A stretch of 64,000 bases of DNA from the NCBI RefSeq assembly GCF_000316625.1, contig NC_019676.1, positions 3,676,501 to 3,740,500 on the forward strand, written 5' to 3'. The translations under genes and the position numbers were made by a program. Under the pieces are notes generated by a model. That model was not told the DNA's origin. It saw only the letters and a program-made list of their open reading frames with translations, and did no database searches. This document shows, one piece after another, positions 17,764 through 26,137 of the stretch. The stretch is from Nostoc sp. PCC 7107 (GTDB lineage Bacteria; Cyanobacteriota; Cyanobacteriia; Cyanobacteriales; Nostocaceae). Numbering within the stretch: position 1 is the stretch's first letter; each line of letters begins with the position of its first letter.

Positions 17764-17780
17764 TGCAAGTGCCACTTGCA
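17764..17780. promoter_or_regulatory. Palindromic operator 1 (TetR-type)
   Basis: Perfect inverted repeat TGCAAGTGCCACTTGCA, eight-base arms around one base, ten bases upstream of the TetR-type gene's ATG. It matches the second site at 17812 under the consensus GYAAGTNNNACTTGC. Likely target of the adjacent regulator, giving autoregulation. Confidence 0.7.
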
Positions 17781-17811
17781 TAAAATACCAATAGTTGTTA
17801 CGATGCCTAAT

Positions 17812-17826
17812 GTAAGTGATACTTGC
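17812..17826. promoter_or_regulatory. Palindromic operator 2 (TetR-type)
   Basis: GTAAGTGATACTTGC, a near copy of operator 1 with centres 47 bp apart, about 105 bp upstream of the desaturase start. Two sites in one divergent promoter region suggest coordinated repression of both genes. Confidence 0.6.
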
Positions 17827-17930
17827 TTAAGTCCACTGTAACGAACTAGTCTACAGAATGGAAAAATTTATTGGGGAAGTTTACCCACATCCCAAGCAAA
17901 TCACTTCATGATCCATCAACGGAAATGTTT

Positions 17931-18785
17931 ATGACTGCAAAATATCTGGCGGTTGCTCCTGAGACAGGAAATTCACCTCGCCTGAGATGGGTGAATGTGG
18001 CTTTTTTTGCTACTATTCATGTCTTAGCTCTGTTGGCTCCTTGGTTTTTTTCTTGGTCAGCGCTAGGATTGCTGGTGTTTCTCCATTGGCTGTTTGGGAG
18101 TATTGGCATTTGCTTAGGATATCATCGACTGTTAAGCCATCGGAGTTTCCAAGTACCCAAGTGGTTAGAATATGCGATCGCCTTGATCGGAGCCTTAGCA
18201 CTTCAAGGTGGTCCGATTTTTTGGATTGGTGGACACCGCCAGCACCACGCCCATACAGAAGATATCAACTTAGATCCTTACTCTGCCAAGCGGGGATTTT
18301 GGTGGAGCCATCTACTATGGATTATGTATCCCCGTTCTGAGTTTTTTGATTATGAAATCTATAAGAAATATGCGCCTGACCTGGAAAGACAACCTTACTA
18401 TCGCTGGTTAGATCGCTACTTTTTATTATTGCAAATTCCCTTGGGAATATTGCTGTATGCTTTGGGCGGTTGGTCTTTTGTAGTTTATGGAATGTTTGTC
18501 CGTGCAGTCTTATTGTGGCACTCCACTTGGTTTGTCAATTCTGCATCACATATTTGGGGTTATCGTACCTTCGATGCCAATGATGAAGCACGTAATTTGT
18601 GGTGGGTATCGCTGCTAACTCATGGAGAAGGTTGGCACAACAACCATCATACTTTTCCTCACGTAGCCAAAGCTGGTTTCCAGTGGTGGGAAATTGATAT
18701 CACTTGGTGGAGTATTAAAACTTTAAAAGCATTGGGTTTAGCGAAAAAAGTTATCTTACCACCAGCACAAGCACGTCAAAGATGA
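17931..18785 (+). CDS. desC: Acyl-lipid/acyl-CoA delta-9-type fatty acid desaturase
   Basis: 284 residues from the ATG at 17931, chosen because GGAA lies seven bases upstream and because the TTG at 17871 and ATG at 17925 only add unrelated residues. All three histidine boxes of membrane di-iron desaturases are present: HRLLSH, HRQHH and HNNHH, with hydrophobic pairs between them (VNVAFFATIHVLALLAPWFF, GLLVFLHWLFGSIGICLGY, FVVYGMFVRAVLLW). The EARNLWWVSLLTHGEGWHNNHHTFPH segment is typical of DesC-type enzymes, which put the first double bond into acyl chains in membranes. The divergent TetR-like gene and its operators suggest lipid-responsive control. Exact regiospecificity is inferred. Confidence 0.88.
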   Translation: MTAKYLAVAPETGNSPRLRWVNVAFFATIHVLALLAPWFFSWSALGLLVFLHWLFGSIGICLGYHRLLSHRSFQVPKWLEYAIALIGALALQGGPIFWIGGHRQHHAHTEDINLDPYSAKRGFWWSHLLWIMYPRSEFFDYEIYKKYAPDLERQPYYRWLDRYFLLLQIPLGILLYALGGWSFVVYGMFVRAVLLWHSTWFVNSASHIWGYRTFDANDEARNLWWVSLLTHGEGWHNNHHTFPHVAKAGFQWWEIDITWWSIKTLKALGLAKKVILPPAQARQR

Positions 18786-18786
18786 A

Positions 18787-18930
18787 TTAGCTCATAGTAG
18801 CCAAGTAAACTTCTGGCAGAATAACAATAATAGTGGCCAGACGAAAATCATTAATATTGCGGGTGACGATTGCTTTTATAATTGCTGATTTAGCAAAGGC
18901 ATGAGTCACCCCATCCTCAAAATTATTTAA
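18787..18930 (-). pseudogene. Remnant of a PIN-domain (VapC-like) toxin gene
   Basis: A 47-codon minus-strand frame without a start, preceded by an in-frame stop, reads EDGVTHAFAKSAIIKAIVTRN then INDFRLATIIVILPEVYLATM. The AIVTRNxxDF core followed by a strand and LPEVYL is the C-terminal half of PIN-domain RNases. The N-terminal part, including the first acidic metal ligands, and any antitoxin gene are missing. It is read as a decayed toxin fragment. Confidence 0.7.
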
Positions 18931-18935
18931 TTAGA

Positions 18936-19334
18936 TTATGGCAACTTATAACTAGCAACCCGCACAGTTAATTTCCCCTGAACAGGATTTTGACTAAATA
19001 TAAATGCTCCTTCTTCCCTTTCGCCATCAGACAAAAAATCAATTTGTTGTTCTCCTGTTTCAACCACTTGATCAGCAATTTTTAATTCAGCAATAATTTG
19101 CACTGATTCAGCAGTTTCAGCACCAGTATTGATTATTTCAAAAGGAACATAAAATTTCCCATCAATTTCTCGAATCATCTGTTTTTGATTTAGCGATAAA
19201 ATGGGAGGCTGATTTTTTTCATTCAGCCACATATACCCTACTAAGCTAATAACAACTGCAAGAATAGATGAAGCAATCCCGAATGTTATCCATTCAGCTA
19301 GAGAACGTTCTGGTTGTGTTTCTGTTTCCATCAT
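18936..19334 (-). CDS. TIGR02588-family membrane-anchored protein
   Basis: 132 residues: an N-terminal membrane helix (WITFGIASSILAVVISLVGYMWL, about 15-37) and an exported beta-sandwich part (YVPFEIINTGAETAESVQIIAEL, KLTVRVASYKLP). Its start overlaps the stop of the upstream gene in an ATGA junction at 19331-19334, so translation was coupled. The TIGR02588 family is typically found beside TIGR02587 proteins, exactly as here. Function unknown. The partner is broken by an IS element, so expression of this gene may now depend on read-through or a promoter in the IS. Confidence 0.75.
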   Translation of the reverse strand: MMETETQPERSLAEWITFGIASSILAVVISLVGYMWLNEKNQPPILSLNQKQMIREIDGKFYVPFEIINTGAETAESVQIIAELKIADQVVETGEQQIDFLSDGEREEGAFIFSQNPVQGKLTVRVASYKLP

Positions 19335-19648
19335 ATTGCTAACCTACCTGCCGCGCCGCCAATAGTTGCCGGTAATCCCAATACTAAAGTATGTTCTAAC
19401 CACATCGTCCAAGGGTCAGATAAAGTTAGCTTTTGGAAGAAAAATAGCATTATTCCACTTGCTAGTAAAGATACTAAATAAGATATAGTAGTTTCACTTA
19501 ATGGACGCTGAAAAATACCTTTTTGCTGCCTACGTTTTTTCTGGTCGGAAAACCCAGCTTGAAAGACAATAGCGTAGGAAATTACTAAAGATGCAGCCAT
19601 GATTGCTAATAGCCAAGGTGGAGAAATTGCGGCAGCTAACATAGGAAC

Positions 19649-20920
19649 CTGAAGGGGTGACAAAAAAGTTATAAAGCAGACTGGATAAGAGTCATAGCCC
19701 GTAGACCTTGTTGAAAATATGGCAGTTTACTGGGCTTGAGGCGCATCAATTCATGAGCTAAATCAGCCCAAAATTCCATTGCCCCTACCCATAACTGACC
19801 ATACAAACCAATCCAAAAAGCACTATGTCGGCGGTGCAATCGTTGTAACTCCTTCAGACGACCAACATATTTTTGTAGTCCAGAGGAGCGAGAATTACGA
19901 CCAACTAAAATAGCACAAGTATAGGCAATAGCAATTAATAAAATCAGTGCTATCAAACGTTGACCATCAGCATAAGTAGATTCGAGATTATACCCTCCAG
20001 TTTTACAATCTTTAAACATGGCTTCGATACCACTCCGCAACTTAAATGCTTTAATGGCATCTTTGAGACTATCAAGGTTAGTTAATAAAAACCAGCCAGC
20101 AGGCTCAACAACTCCACGATATTTGCGCTTGTAATATCCGGCGAGATTAAAATTGGCAAACCCTTTCTGTTTAGTTGCTTGAATCCCTGTCAAAAAAAAC
20201 GAGATGCCAGGAGTTAATCCCAAAGATTGTAAGCGTTGGTGTGATTGGTTTTCTTGCCGAATATAAGTACCTTGTTTCTGACGCAATACAAAGTCAATGC
20301 CCTTGCTATGTAACCAATTTGCTAGTTTTATACTGTGGAATTCTCTATCTCCCAGTACCAGCATTTGATATCCCTTAAATAACTGCAATAGTGGACGAAT
20401 TAATTTTTTCTGCTCTCCCAAATTGCTACATCCTTTTTTAGGTAACAATAGCCAGTACACAGGTATTGCTCTTTTTTGTTCTATTAAACTAATTACAAAT
20501 ACATTTTGTGAACGCCATTGTGTTCTATCAATCGCAAATATTAGCCGTTTCTCTCCTCTTTTCAGACTATTTTTCACCCATCGTTTGAGCAGGGGAAACC
20601 ACAGATATGGAATCGACAACTGAGGTAGTAGTAAAAATCTTTGTATACTCCGCCTCCGACTTTCAAATTTTATCGGTTGTGGAAATACTGTTGCTAGTTT
20701 CTCAATTGTCACAGTTTTATGAAATTGCAATAGCATTAGTAAGATTTCTAGCATCTTGTACTGTGCGGGTGTCAGTACATTTTGAAAGCAGTTTTGGTAG
20801 AATTTAGGTAACATTATCATTTGATAGGTCTTGTTGAGAATACCTGACCTATCTTTTTTTACCCCAAAACGGTCACGCTCCTCTATTTTCTTGGCTTCAG
20901 CCGCTTTGTCACCCCTTCAG
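19649..20920. mobile_element. Complete IS4-family insertion sequence
   Basis: 1,272 bp bounded by inverted repeats CTGAAGGGGTGACAAA (left) and TTTGTCACCCCTTCAG (right), perfect over 16 bases. Direct 9-bp target duplications CATAGGAAC lie at 19640-19648 and 20921-20929. A 9-bp duplication and the DDE transposase inside fit the IS4 family. Ends, duplication and transposase are all intact, so the insertion is recent and the element may be active. Confidence 0.93.
19669..20820 (-). CDS. IS4-family DDE transposase
   Basis: 383 residues. DDE catalytic residues are visible: Asp98 in IFAIDRTQW, Asp158 in VLGDREF, and Glu266 in LRSGIEAMFKDCK, where R-(3)-E-(6)-K matches the IS4 signature (its first Tyr position is Phe or is shifted). 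The frame is complete and fills nearly the whole IS. ATG at 20820 and 20814 are both possible starts. It catalyses cut-and-paste movement of the surrounding element. Confidence 0.93.
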   Translation of the reverse strand: MIMLPKFYQNCFQNVLTPAQYKMLEILLMLLQFHKTVTIEKLATVFPQPIKFESRRRSIQRFLLLPQLSIPYLWFPLLKRWVKNSLKRGEKRLIFAIDRTQWRSQNVFVISLIEQKRAIPVYWLLLPKKGCSNLGEQKKLIRPLLQLFKGYQMLVLGDREFHSIKLANWLHSKGIDFVLRQKQGTYIRQENQSHQRLQSLGLTPGISFFLTGIQATKQKGFANFNLAGYYKRKYRGVVEPAGWFLLTNLDSLKDAIKAFKLRSGIEAMFKDCKTGGYNLESTYADGQRLIALILLIAIAYTCAILVGRNSRSSGLQKYVGRLKELQRLHRRHSAFWIGLYGQLWVGAMEFWADLAHELMRLKPSKLPYFQQGLRAMTLIQSAL

Positions 20921-21737
20921 CATAGGAACTTCATCAGTTGGGGCAATATTAAAAGCAATCACAATTGCACCTATCACTGTTGCACCTAAATCAGCTAATG
21001 TGGCGTGCAAATTATTTTGCTGATGTTTGCTATTACCATTACCTTTATGACTATCTGATGTAGAATTATTTTGATTACCTGCTTGGAGAAACTGGTTAGC
21101 TAATGCCACACCCAGAGTAAATGGAACACCTTCATAGACAATTTTTCCTAGGGATTCTTTTAATGATGTTTCTGGGGTGATTTCTTGCAATAACCACAAC
21201 ATAAACGCAGAACAAACAAATCCAATTGCCATTGCTTCTACAGTATCTATTGCGGCTTCATCAAGTCGCCAGGCATTTCTGCGCTTACGAAAACCATCTG
21301 TATAATTGAGTAAAAAAACTACAATAAACATGAAGGCGATCGCCATTGCTGTTAATCTTGGTTTTGCGAGTGAGCCAATCCACCATACTTCCATAGTATA
21401 GATTAGAGGAATCCCAAATAAAAAACCTCCACAAATACCACGTACAATATCATTTATTTCTTGTTTCCAACTATTTTTATCTTGTTTTTTAGCCACTACT
21501 AATATGTACCTGATTATTTGATTTTCAGATTTTTATATGTTGTAATATTTCTCATGAATAGATACTTTTCACATCTATCGTTGGTTATTTTATAAATATA
21601 TTATTTAACTACTTCTTTTGATAGATAGACAAAAAATTGCTTTTTAGTGGTGTAAATGTAAAATTTATTCCTAAATTTACTTTAGGAATAAAGATCGAAT
21701 ATACAGCCTATTCTTCAGAATTCTAGCTCCTAAATTT

Positions 21738-22247
21738 TCAATTCTGTAGTAGTTCGCAATCTTCATGATTGAGCAACCAACGCTTACGCTCTAACCCTCC
21801 TGCATAACCAGTCAGTGCAGCATTCGCGCCAACAACTCGATGACAAGGAAGTACAAGTGCGATGGGATTAAGTGAATTTGCCATCCCAACAGCGCGATAA
21901 GCCTTTGGCTTACCAATTCTTGCGGCTAACTCAGCATAAGCAATGGTTGTACCCCAAGGAATTGTTCGCAATGCAAGCCACACTTGCTGTTGAAACACAG
22001 TTCCACCAGTACTGATGGGAATATTATTTAAACTTGTGCGATCGCCATCAAAATAAGCTTGAATTTGATTACTAAAACCTTGGGGATTTTTGAGATACTG
22101 AAAATCAAAACTGCCATAACGCTTATTAAGCAACTTCAGCATTCTTGGCTCATAATCAGCAAAGTCCAGAGCGCAAAGTTTTTCCCTATTCGTGACAATT
22201 AAAATTGTGCCAATCGCGGAATTGATTTTGTCAATTACTAATTGCAT
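21738..22247 (-). CDS. ogt: Methylated-DNA--protein-cysteine methyltransferase
   Basis: 169 residues. The acceptor cysteine is in LPCHRVVGANAALTGYAGGLERKRWLL; PWGTTIAYAELAARIGKPKAYRAVGMANSLNP is the helix-turn-helix that binds the DNA minor groove, with the Arg finger in YRAVG. A short N-terminal ribonuclease-like domain is present, as in Ogt/MGMT single-domain suicide repair proteins. It removes O6-alkyl groups from guanine. The gene is monocistronic, with AT-rich flanks. Confidence 0.93.
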   Translation of the reverse strand: MQLVIDKINSAIGTILIVTNREKLCALDFADYEPRMLKLLNKRYGSFDFQYLKNPQGFSNQIQAYFDGDRTSLNNIPISTGGTVFQQQVWLALRTIPWGTTIAYAELAARIGKPKAYRAVGMANSLNPIALVLPCHRVVGANAALTGYAGGLERKRWLLNHEDCELLQN

Positions 22248-22337
22248 ATTTTATTGAGTACTCACATCGCAGAAATAATTGTACCTGACAAAATTTGAAC
22301 GCCGGAAATCAGCGCTCAAACTTTGTGCTTTGTTGTT

Positions 22338-22368
22338 AGTCATTTGTCTTGATAAAAAACAAATGACT
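22338..22368. terminator. Possible hairpin terminator
   Basis: AGTCATTTGT and ACAAATGACT form a ten-base stem about 50 bp downstream of the stop of the 22419-22850 gene. The stem is AT-rich and no clear U-run follows, so it may equally be one of the TCATTTGT repeats common between genes here (similar text near 340-366 and 44190-44225). Confidence 0.35.
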
Positions 22369-22418
22369 CATGACCATGTTCAATAGAGAATGTGCAACTT
22401 GAACCCACACCAGCTTAC

Positions 22419-22850
22419 TTATCTGCGATTGCGGCATTGTAGGGGGTAACGATTCCCTCGCCATGTTGTCCAACCATCAGCAATCTTGGTACGACTGTTG
22501 TATCTCAGATACCAATTATCTTGCTCTGCACCTAAATAACGAATACCTAAATCCTGTTTTCGGCTGTTGGAAAAACGCTTTGCTAAAGGAACCCACGCAC
22601 TACCGTTGTCACTAAATCGCCCAACCAGACGCACGCCTGAAGTAGTAGAGCAGACATCTCCACTACAACTAGTTTGTGGATCATCTACTACCTTCCATTG
22701 CATTCGGGCTGGTCTACCGTCAATATTACAATCCCACAACCCAAAGAACCACTCGCCAGCAATTTGGCTGGCTTTAGCATGACTCGATATCAATACCAAA
22801 CTTGCGGGAACAATCGCCAAGCCCAAAAGCAACTTTGTGATGTTTTTCAT
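22419..22850 (-). CDS. Secreted DUF6006-like protein
   Basis: 143 residues: signal peptide (KLLLGLAIVPASLVLISSHAKA), then a small domain with WFFGLWDCNIDGRPARMQW, two cysteine pairs (TSCSGDVCSTTSG), GRFSDNGSAWVPLAKRF, AEQDNWYLRYN and WTTWRGNRYPLQCRNRR. The pattern matches small secreted cyanobacterial proteins assigned to DUF6006. The four cysteines probably form disulfides in the periplasm or outside. No function is known. Confidence 0.65.
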   Translation of the reverse strand: MKNITKLLLGLAIVPASLVLISSHAKASQIAGEWFFGLWDCNIDGRPARMQWKVVDDPQTSCSGDVCSTTSGVRLVGRFSDNGSAWVPLAKRFSNSRKQDLGIRYLGAEQDNWYLRYNSRTKIADGWTTWRGNRYPLQCRNRR

Positions 22851-23146
22851 TTTGCTGTACCTGTATTTAAGGCTAGTCTGTACTTTCTATTCACTTATAT
22901 GTATTGGTATTCCTAATTTATGCAGCTAATTACAAAATCAAAAATAAATATCAATACCTTAGCCAATTGACGAGTATGAAGATTGATGAACTACCTTGCC
23001 TCTCCGCTTTAGCAAAGGTATTAGTCTACTGAATTTATTTTATGACTTAAGATAATTTTCAGTTAAACTAACTTGTATTTAAGATTACAACTACTGAAAT
23101 ACTAAATTTGCAGGTAATTAACCTTCCCTGCTAACAAGGAGACATC

Positions 23147-23383
23147 ATGATTTTAAGTCGCAATCAACGTGCTGTAGGCGTATTTACTGATCGTCGAAAC
23201 GTAGAACAGGCACTTTATGAATTGAGAGATATTGGTTTAGCGATGGATCAAGTCTCTGTAGTTGTAAAGAATGCAGATGAACCTGAAATTAAAGAATATA
23301 AGCATGATAAGGCTGACGAAGGTGCAACCGTAGGAGGACTTTCAGGGGGCGCTGTTGGCAGTTTGATAGTTTTTATAATTTAA
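23147..23383 (+). CDS. Truncated general-stress-type protein (N-terminal part only)
   Basis: 78 residues, with ribosome site AAGGAG upstream. RAVGVFTDRRNVEQALYELRDIGLAMDQVSVVVKNAD is the conserved N-terminal fold of a cyanobacterial stress/low-temperature-induced family. Family members usually continue through a glycine-rich hydrophobic region for another 80-120 residues; here the frame stops just as that region begins (GATVGGLSGGAVGSLIVFII). It is thus either a short form or a gene cut by mutation. No continuation is visible downstream. Confidence 0.6.
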   Translation: MILSRNQRAVGVFTDRRNVEQALYELRDIGLAMDQVSVVVKNADEPEIKEYKHDKADEGATVGGLSGGAVGSLIVFII

Positions 23384-23413
23384 ATAAGGTAGCTATATGA
23401 GAATATTAATTTA

Positions 23414-23743
23414 ATGAAGAAGCTGTTGTTTATCTGTAGTCAAAATAAGTTGCGAAGTCCTACTGCTGAGGCGGTGTTTGCTGAATATGAAGGACTAGAA
23501 ACTGACTCAGCAGGGTTAGATCACCACGCGGAAGTTCCAGTTTCCACAGAAGCTATTGAATGGGCTGATATTATTTTTGTGATGGAACAGTCCCATAAAC
23601 GCAAATTGACAAAAAATTTTCAACCTTTTCTCAAAGGTAAAAAAGTTATTTGTTTAGATATACTAGATGAATTTGCATATATGGAACCAGCTTTAATTGA
23701 GATATTAGAGAAAAAAGTGCTGCCTTTATTAGGGACTTATTAA
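23414..23743 (+). CDS. Low-molecular-weight protein-tyrosine-phosphatase-like protein
   Basis: 109 residues. The P-loop CSQNKLRS (residues 8-15) has the C-x5-R-S form of LMW phosphatases and arsenate reductases, here at the very N-terminus as expected (MKKLLFICSQNKLRSPTAEAVF). AIEWADIIFVMEQSH is the usual following segment. The C-terminal Asp-Pro general-acid loop of classical enzymes reads LDILDEFAYMEP, so an acid (Asp) is near but the context differs. The 30-bp gap after the truncated stress gene suggests co-transcription. Confidence 0.82.
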   Translation: MKKLLFICSQNKLRSPTAEAVFAEYEGLETDSAGLDHHAEVPVSTEAIEWADIIFVMEQSHKRKLTKNFQPFLKGKKVICLDILDEFAYMEPALIEILEKKVLPLLGTY

Positions 23744-23861
23744 ATAAGAGCAGCTAATATAGCGGTTTAAATTACAGTGCGAGATACAAATCATCTTCGA
23801 CTATTTATCTGAACACTCTACAATAATCACTATATTCTGCACATTTTCCCGACAAAAAATG

Positions 23862-24305
23862 TTATTTACCAGAGCAATAGGTGTTAATTTCACTAACTAT
23901 TGCACTTTCATCACTACTACTCTTTTTTAAAGATGCTAAAGAAGCATTGGCTGCTTTGAGATTTTTTTTATCAAAAGCTGTAGCGGTATCACGAAAACCC
24001 TTACTCGTATCCTGATATAACTTAAGAAAGCGTCCCTGAAAGCCTTGCAGTTTTTCATCTTTAACTTCTAATGCTTTCATTTCATTAGCCAAAGTGTCTA
24101 TTTTACCTGCAACTTCAGTTAAGGCTTTAGAACCTTTTTCTTTTGGCGGATTTTTGCTCAATTCTTGACTTAATGTTACTGCTTGATTAGCAACTTTGAT
24201 TATTTTATTGCATTGAGCTACTTTGCTTTCGCCGCAACCTGTAAATATAACGGCGATCGCTGCTGTTGTGGAAAGTATAATAGTTCTTCTAACAATACTT
24301 TGCAT
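23862..24305 (-). CDS. Small predicted lipoprotein, helical
   Basis: 147 residues. Signal with lipobox-like IFTGCG places the acylated cysteine near residue 24. The mature part is helical and charged (VAGKIDTLANEMKALEVKDEKLQGFQGRFLKLYQDTSKGFRDTATAFDKKNLKAA), probably an antiparallel helical bundle, with a cysteine near each end (QCNKII and TYCSGK). I do not recognise the family beyond similar cyanobacterial lipoproteins; function unknown. Confidence 0.65.
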   Translation of the reverse strand: MQSIVRRTIILSTTAAIAVIFTGCGESKVAQCNKIIKVANQAVTLSQELSKNPPKEKGSKALTEVAGKIDTLANEMKALEVKDEKLQGFQGRFLKLYQDTSKGFRDTATAFDKKNLKAANASLASLKKSSSDESAIVSEINTYCSGK

Positions 24306-24546
24306 TTTTTGGGTCTCCTACATATATCTTAATCTCAGACAATAGGCAGATAAAGCAAATCAGTCACAGCAAAAATACTTCTGAAAGCTATGGGTTTTAA
24401 ATAATGATTTAACTTTTGCGTCTAACTTACTTTTCGCCCTGCTAAGTTATACTGCATGTTTCTGAAGATGCGTATTTAAGGTAACAAATTTAACAAAACT
24501 TAAAGTTATACTTTTCGTTTAGCAAAATCACAGGCGATCGCTTGAC

Positions 24547-24599
24547 TATCAGAAGCTTTTAATTTGTTCTTTGTCAACACTAATGACAAGCTTCTGATA
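24547..24599. repeat. Nested inverted repeat
   Basis: Outer arms TATCAGAAGCTT and AAGCTTCTGATA are perfect over 12 bases; inner arms TTGTCA and TGACAA lie between them with a seven-base loop. The result is a 53-bp bulged hairpin directly after a GCGATCGC site. It may be a small MITE or an RNA structure. Confidence 0.6.
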
Positions 24600-24693
24600 A
24601 GTTATGGTATTTGGATGTATTTTGGCTTAGTTGATCAAACTTGATGTAAATCTTAATTAATTAAGATGATTTGTTATAAAAAGAAATCTTTTT

Positions 24694-24748
24694 TATAAGA
24701 ACACAAACAGGTGTATTGAAGAGTATAAATTTTTTGTGTTCTTTTTAT
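24694..24748. repeat. Inverted repeat upstream of the PEP-CTERM gene
   Basis: AAGAACACAAA (24697-24707) and TTTGTGTTCTT (24733-24743) form an 11-base perfect stem around 25 bases. It lies about 190 bp upstream of the HAF-repeat gene and ends in a T-run, so it could terminate upstream transcription. Confidence 0.5.
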
Positions 24749-24939
24749 AGACTTTTTGTGAAAATTAAATACTTTAATCAGAAGAAAAAACGCTGAATTC
24801 TATAATCCAAACATTTGCAAAACTTCGCGCAAAATTCTTGTTTGATATAACCTTTGGGAAAAATGACGCAACGCGACTACCAAAATATAGATTTATAAAC
24901 TTGTAATTAAAAATTGATATTTCAGAAGGAGTAAATTAT

Positions 24940-26016
24940 ATGTGGAAAATCCAAAATATAGCTATTGTCAGTGGTAGCGCTGTGTTGATGACACTGGGAA
25001 TCCATACCTCTGCAATGGCAGCAATTTTGTATGATGTTACTGACTTGGGTTCGATATTATCCGCTGTGGATATCAACGATCATGGTCAGGTAGTTGGTAG
25101 TTACAATAGTCAGGCTGTTGTTTGGAGCCAAAAGGATGGATTAATTCAGTTAGGTAATCTTCCTGGAAGAAATTATAGTTATGCCAGGGCTATTAATAAT
25201 AATGGTCAAGTAGTAGGTGTCTCTAGGTTTGCGGCTGTGTTATGGGATAGTAATGGGAATATAACTGATATTGGTTCTGAGATAGATGCCTATTATGGTG
25301 TTGGCGTTGTAAGTACTCCCTACGATATCAATGATCATGGTCAGGTAATTGTAGAACACGGCATAGGGAATAGTATTTTGTGGAGCCAAGACACAGGTGT
25401 AGTAGAAATTGCACCAATACAGCTAGAGCCTTTTGCCTATAGAATAAACAATCATGGTCAGATAGTGGGTGCAGCAGTAGGTGGTGCTTTTTTGTGGACT
25501 CAACAAACAGGATTGACTTTGTTTAACCTCCTTCCAGGTGAAGATAGATATTTACCAACAGGTATCAACCATGTTGGACAAGTCATATTTTTCTGGGAAA
25601 AAGATGCAACAACCAGAGGGTTTTTATGGAGTCAAGAAAGCGGTAGAGTTGATATTAGCTTTTTAGACGATAGTACTGATATTTACCCTAATGCCATTAA
25701 TGATTCTGGCCAAGTAGTTGGAGATACTAGTAATGGTGCTTTTTTCTGGAGCGAAAGCACAGGCACCCTTAATTTAGATACTCTAACAGATCCAAGTTTA
25801 GGATGGAACTTTAATTCTGCGATCACCATTAATAATAAAGGGCAAATTCTTGCCCAAGGTTACAACGGTCAGAGTTACGGTTCTGTCTTACTAACTCCCA
25901 GAAATGCTGAACCTGTACCAGAACCAATCACAATGGGAGGTACGTTGTTAGCAGGAGTTGGTTTAGCTTATTTGCGTCGTCAACGTCGTTTGCGTTCTTC
26001 TCAAGTTACAGAATAA
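24940..26016 (+). CDS. Secreted HAF-repeat protein with PEP-CTERM sorting signal
   Basis: 358 residues. Signal peptide (IVSGSAVLMTLGIHTSAMA) is followed by about eight HAF-type repeats of the form AxxINNxGQVVGxxxxxAxLWxxxxG, for example INDHGQVVGSYNSQAVVWS, INNNGQVVGVSRFAAVLWD, INDSGQVVGDTSNGAFFWS. The tail VPEPITMGGTLLAGVGLAYLRRQRRL is a clear PEP-CTERM signal for exosortase-dependent surface attachment or export. The start has AGAAGGAG seven to nine bases upstream. No exosortase gene lies in the window. The family is extracellular and of unknown role. Confidence 0.88.
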   Translation: MWKIQNIAIVSGSAVLMTLGIHTSAMAAILYDVTDLGSILSAVDINDHGQVVGSYNSQAVVWSQKDGLIQLGNLPGRNYSYARAINNNGQVVGVSRFAAVLWDSNGNITDIGSEIDAYYGVGVVSTPYDINDHGQVIVEHGIGNSILWSQDTGVVEIAPIQLEPFAYRINNHGQIVGAAVGGAFLWTQQTGLTLFNLLPGEDRYLPTGINHVGQVIFFWEKDATTRGFLWSQESGRVDISFLDDSTDIYPNAINDSGQVVGDTSNGAFFWSESTGTLNLDTLTDPSLGWNFNSAITINNKGQILAQGYNGQSYGSVLLTPRNAEPVPEPITMGGTLLAGVGLAYLRRQRRLRSSQVTE

Positions 26017-26137
26017 TAACGCTAAGAATAGGTTTGGGGTATGAGACGAACTTTTTGCTTATACTCGTAAATTTTCTATAGTTTGGAATTACGATTTATG
26101 TAAAATGCACAAAGTAAAAGATATGGAGAGATAAGAA

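Larger units (their letters stand above)
19331..21496 (-). pseudogene. TIGR02587-family integral membrane protein, split by an IS4-type element
   Basis: The 5' part (20921-21496) encodes 193 residues ending APTDEVPM before running into the IS; the 3' part (19331-19648) resumes as VPMLAAAISPPWLLAIMAASL. Deleting the IS and one copy of the 9-bp duplication CATAGGAAC restores one frame (DEVPMLAAAISPPW) of about 295 residues with several membrane segments, which is the expected TIGR02587 length. Thus the gene was intact until a recent insertion. The separate fragments start and stop inside the IS ends and are probably not functional. Confidence 0.88.
24306..24939. other. 634-bp intergenic region with two hairpin elements
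   Basis: AT-rich and without a gene. It holds two notable inverted repeats (24547-24599 and 24694-24748, listed separately). The last bases before the next gene contain AGAAGGAG, its ribosome site. Confidence 0.6.

Noticed and set aside
23414-23743. Arsenate reductase role for the LMW phosphatase-like protein
   Set aside because: Only the P-loop is shared; no additional resolving cysteines and no arsenic genes are nearby.
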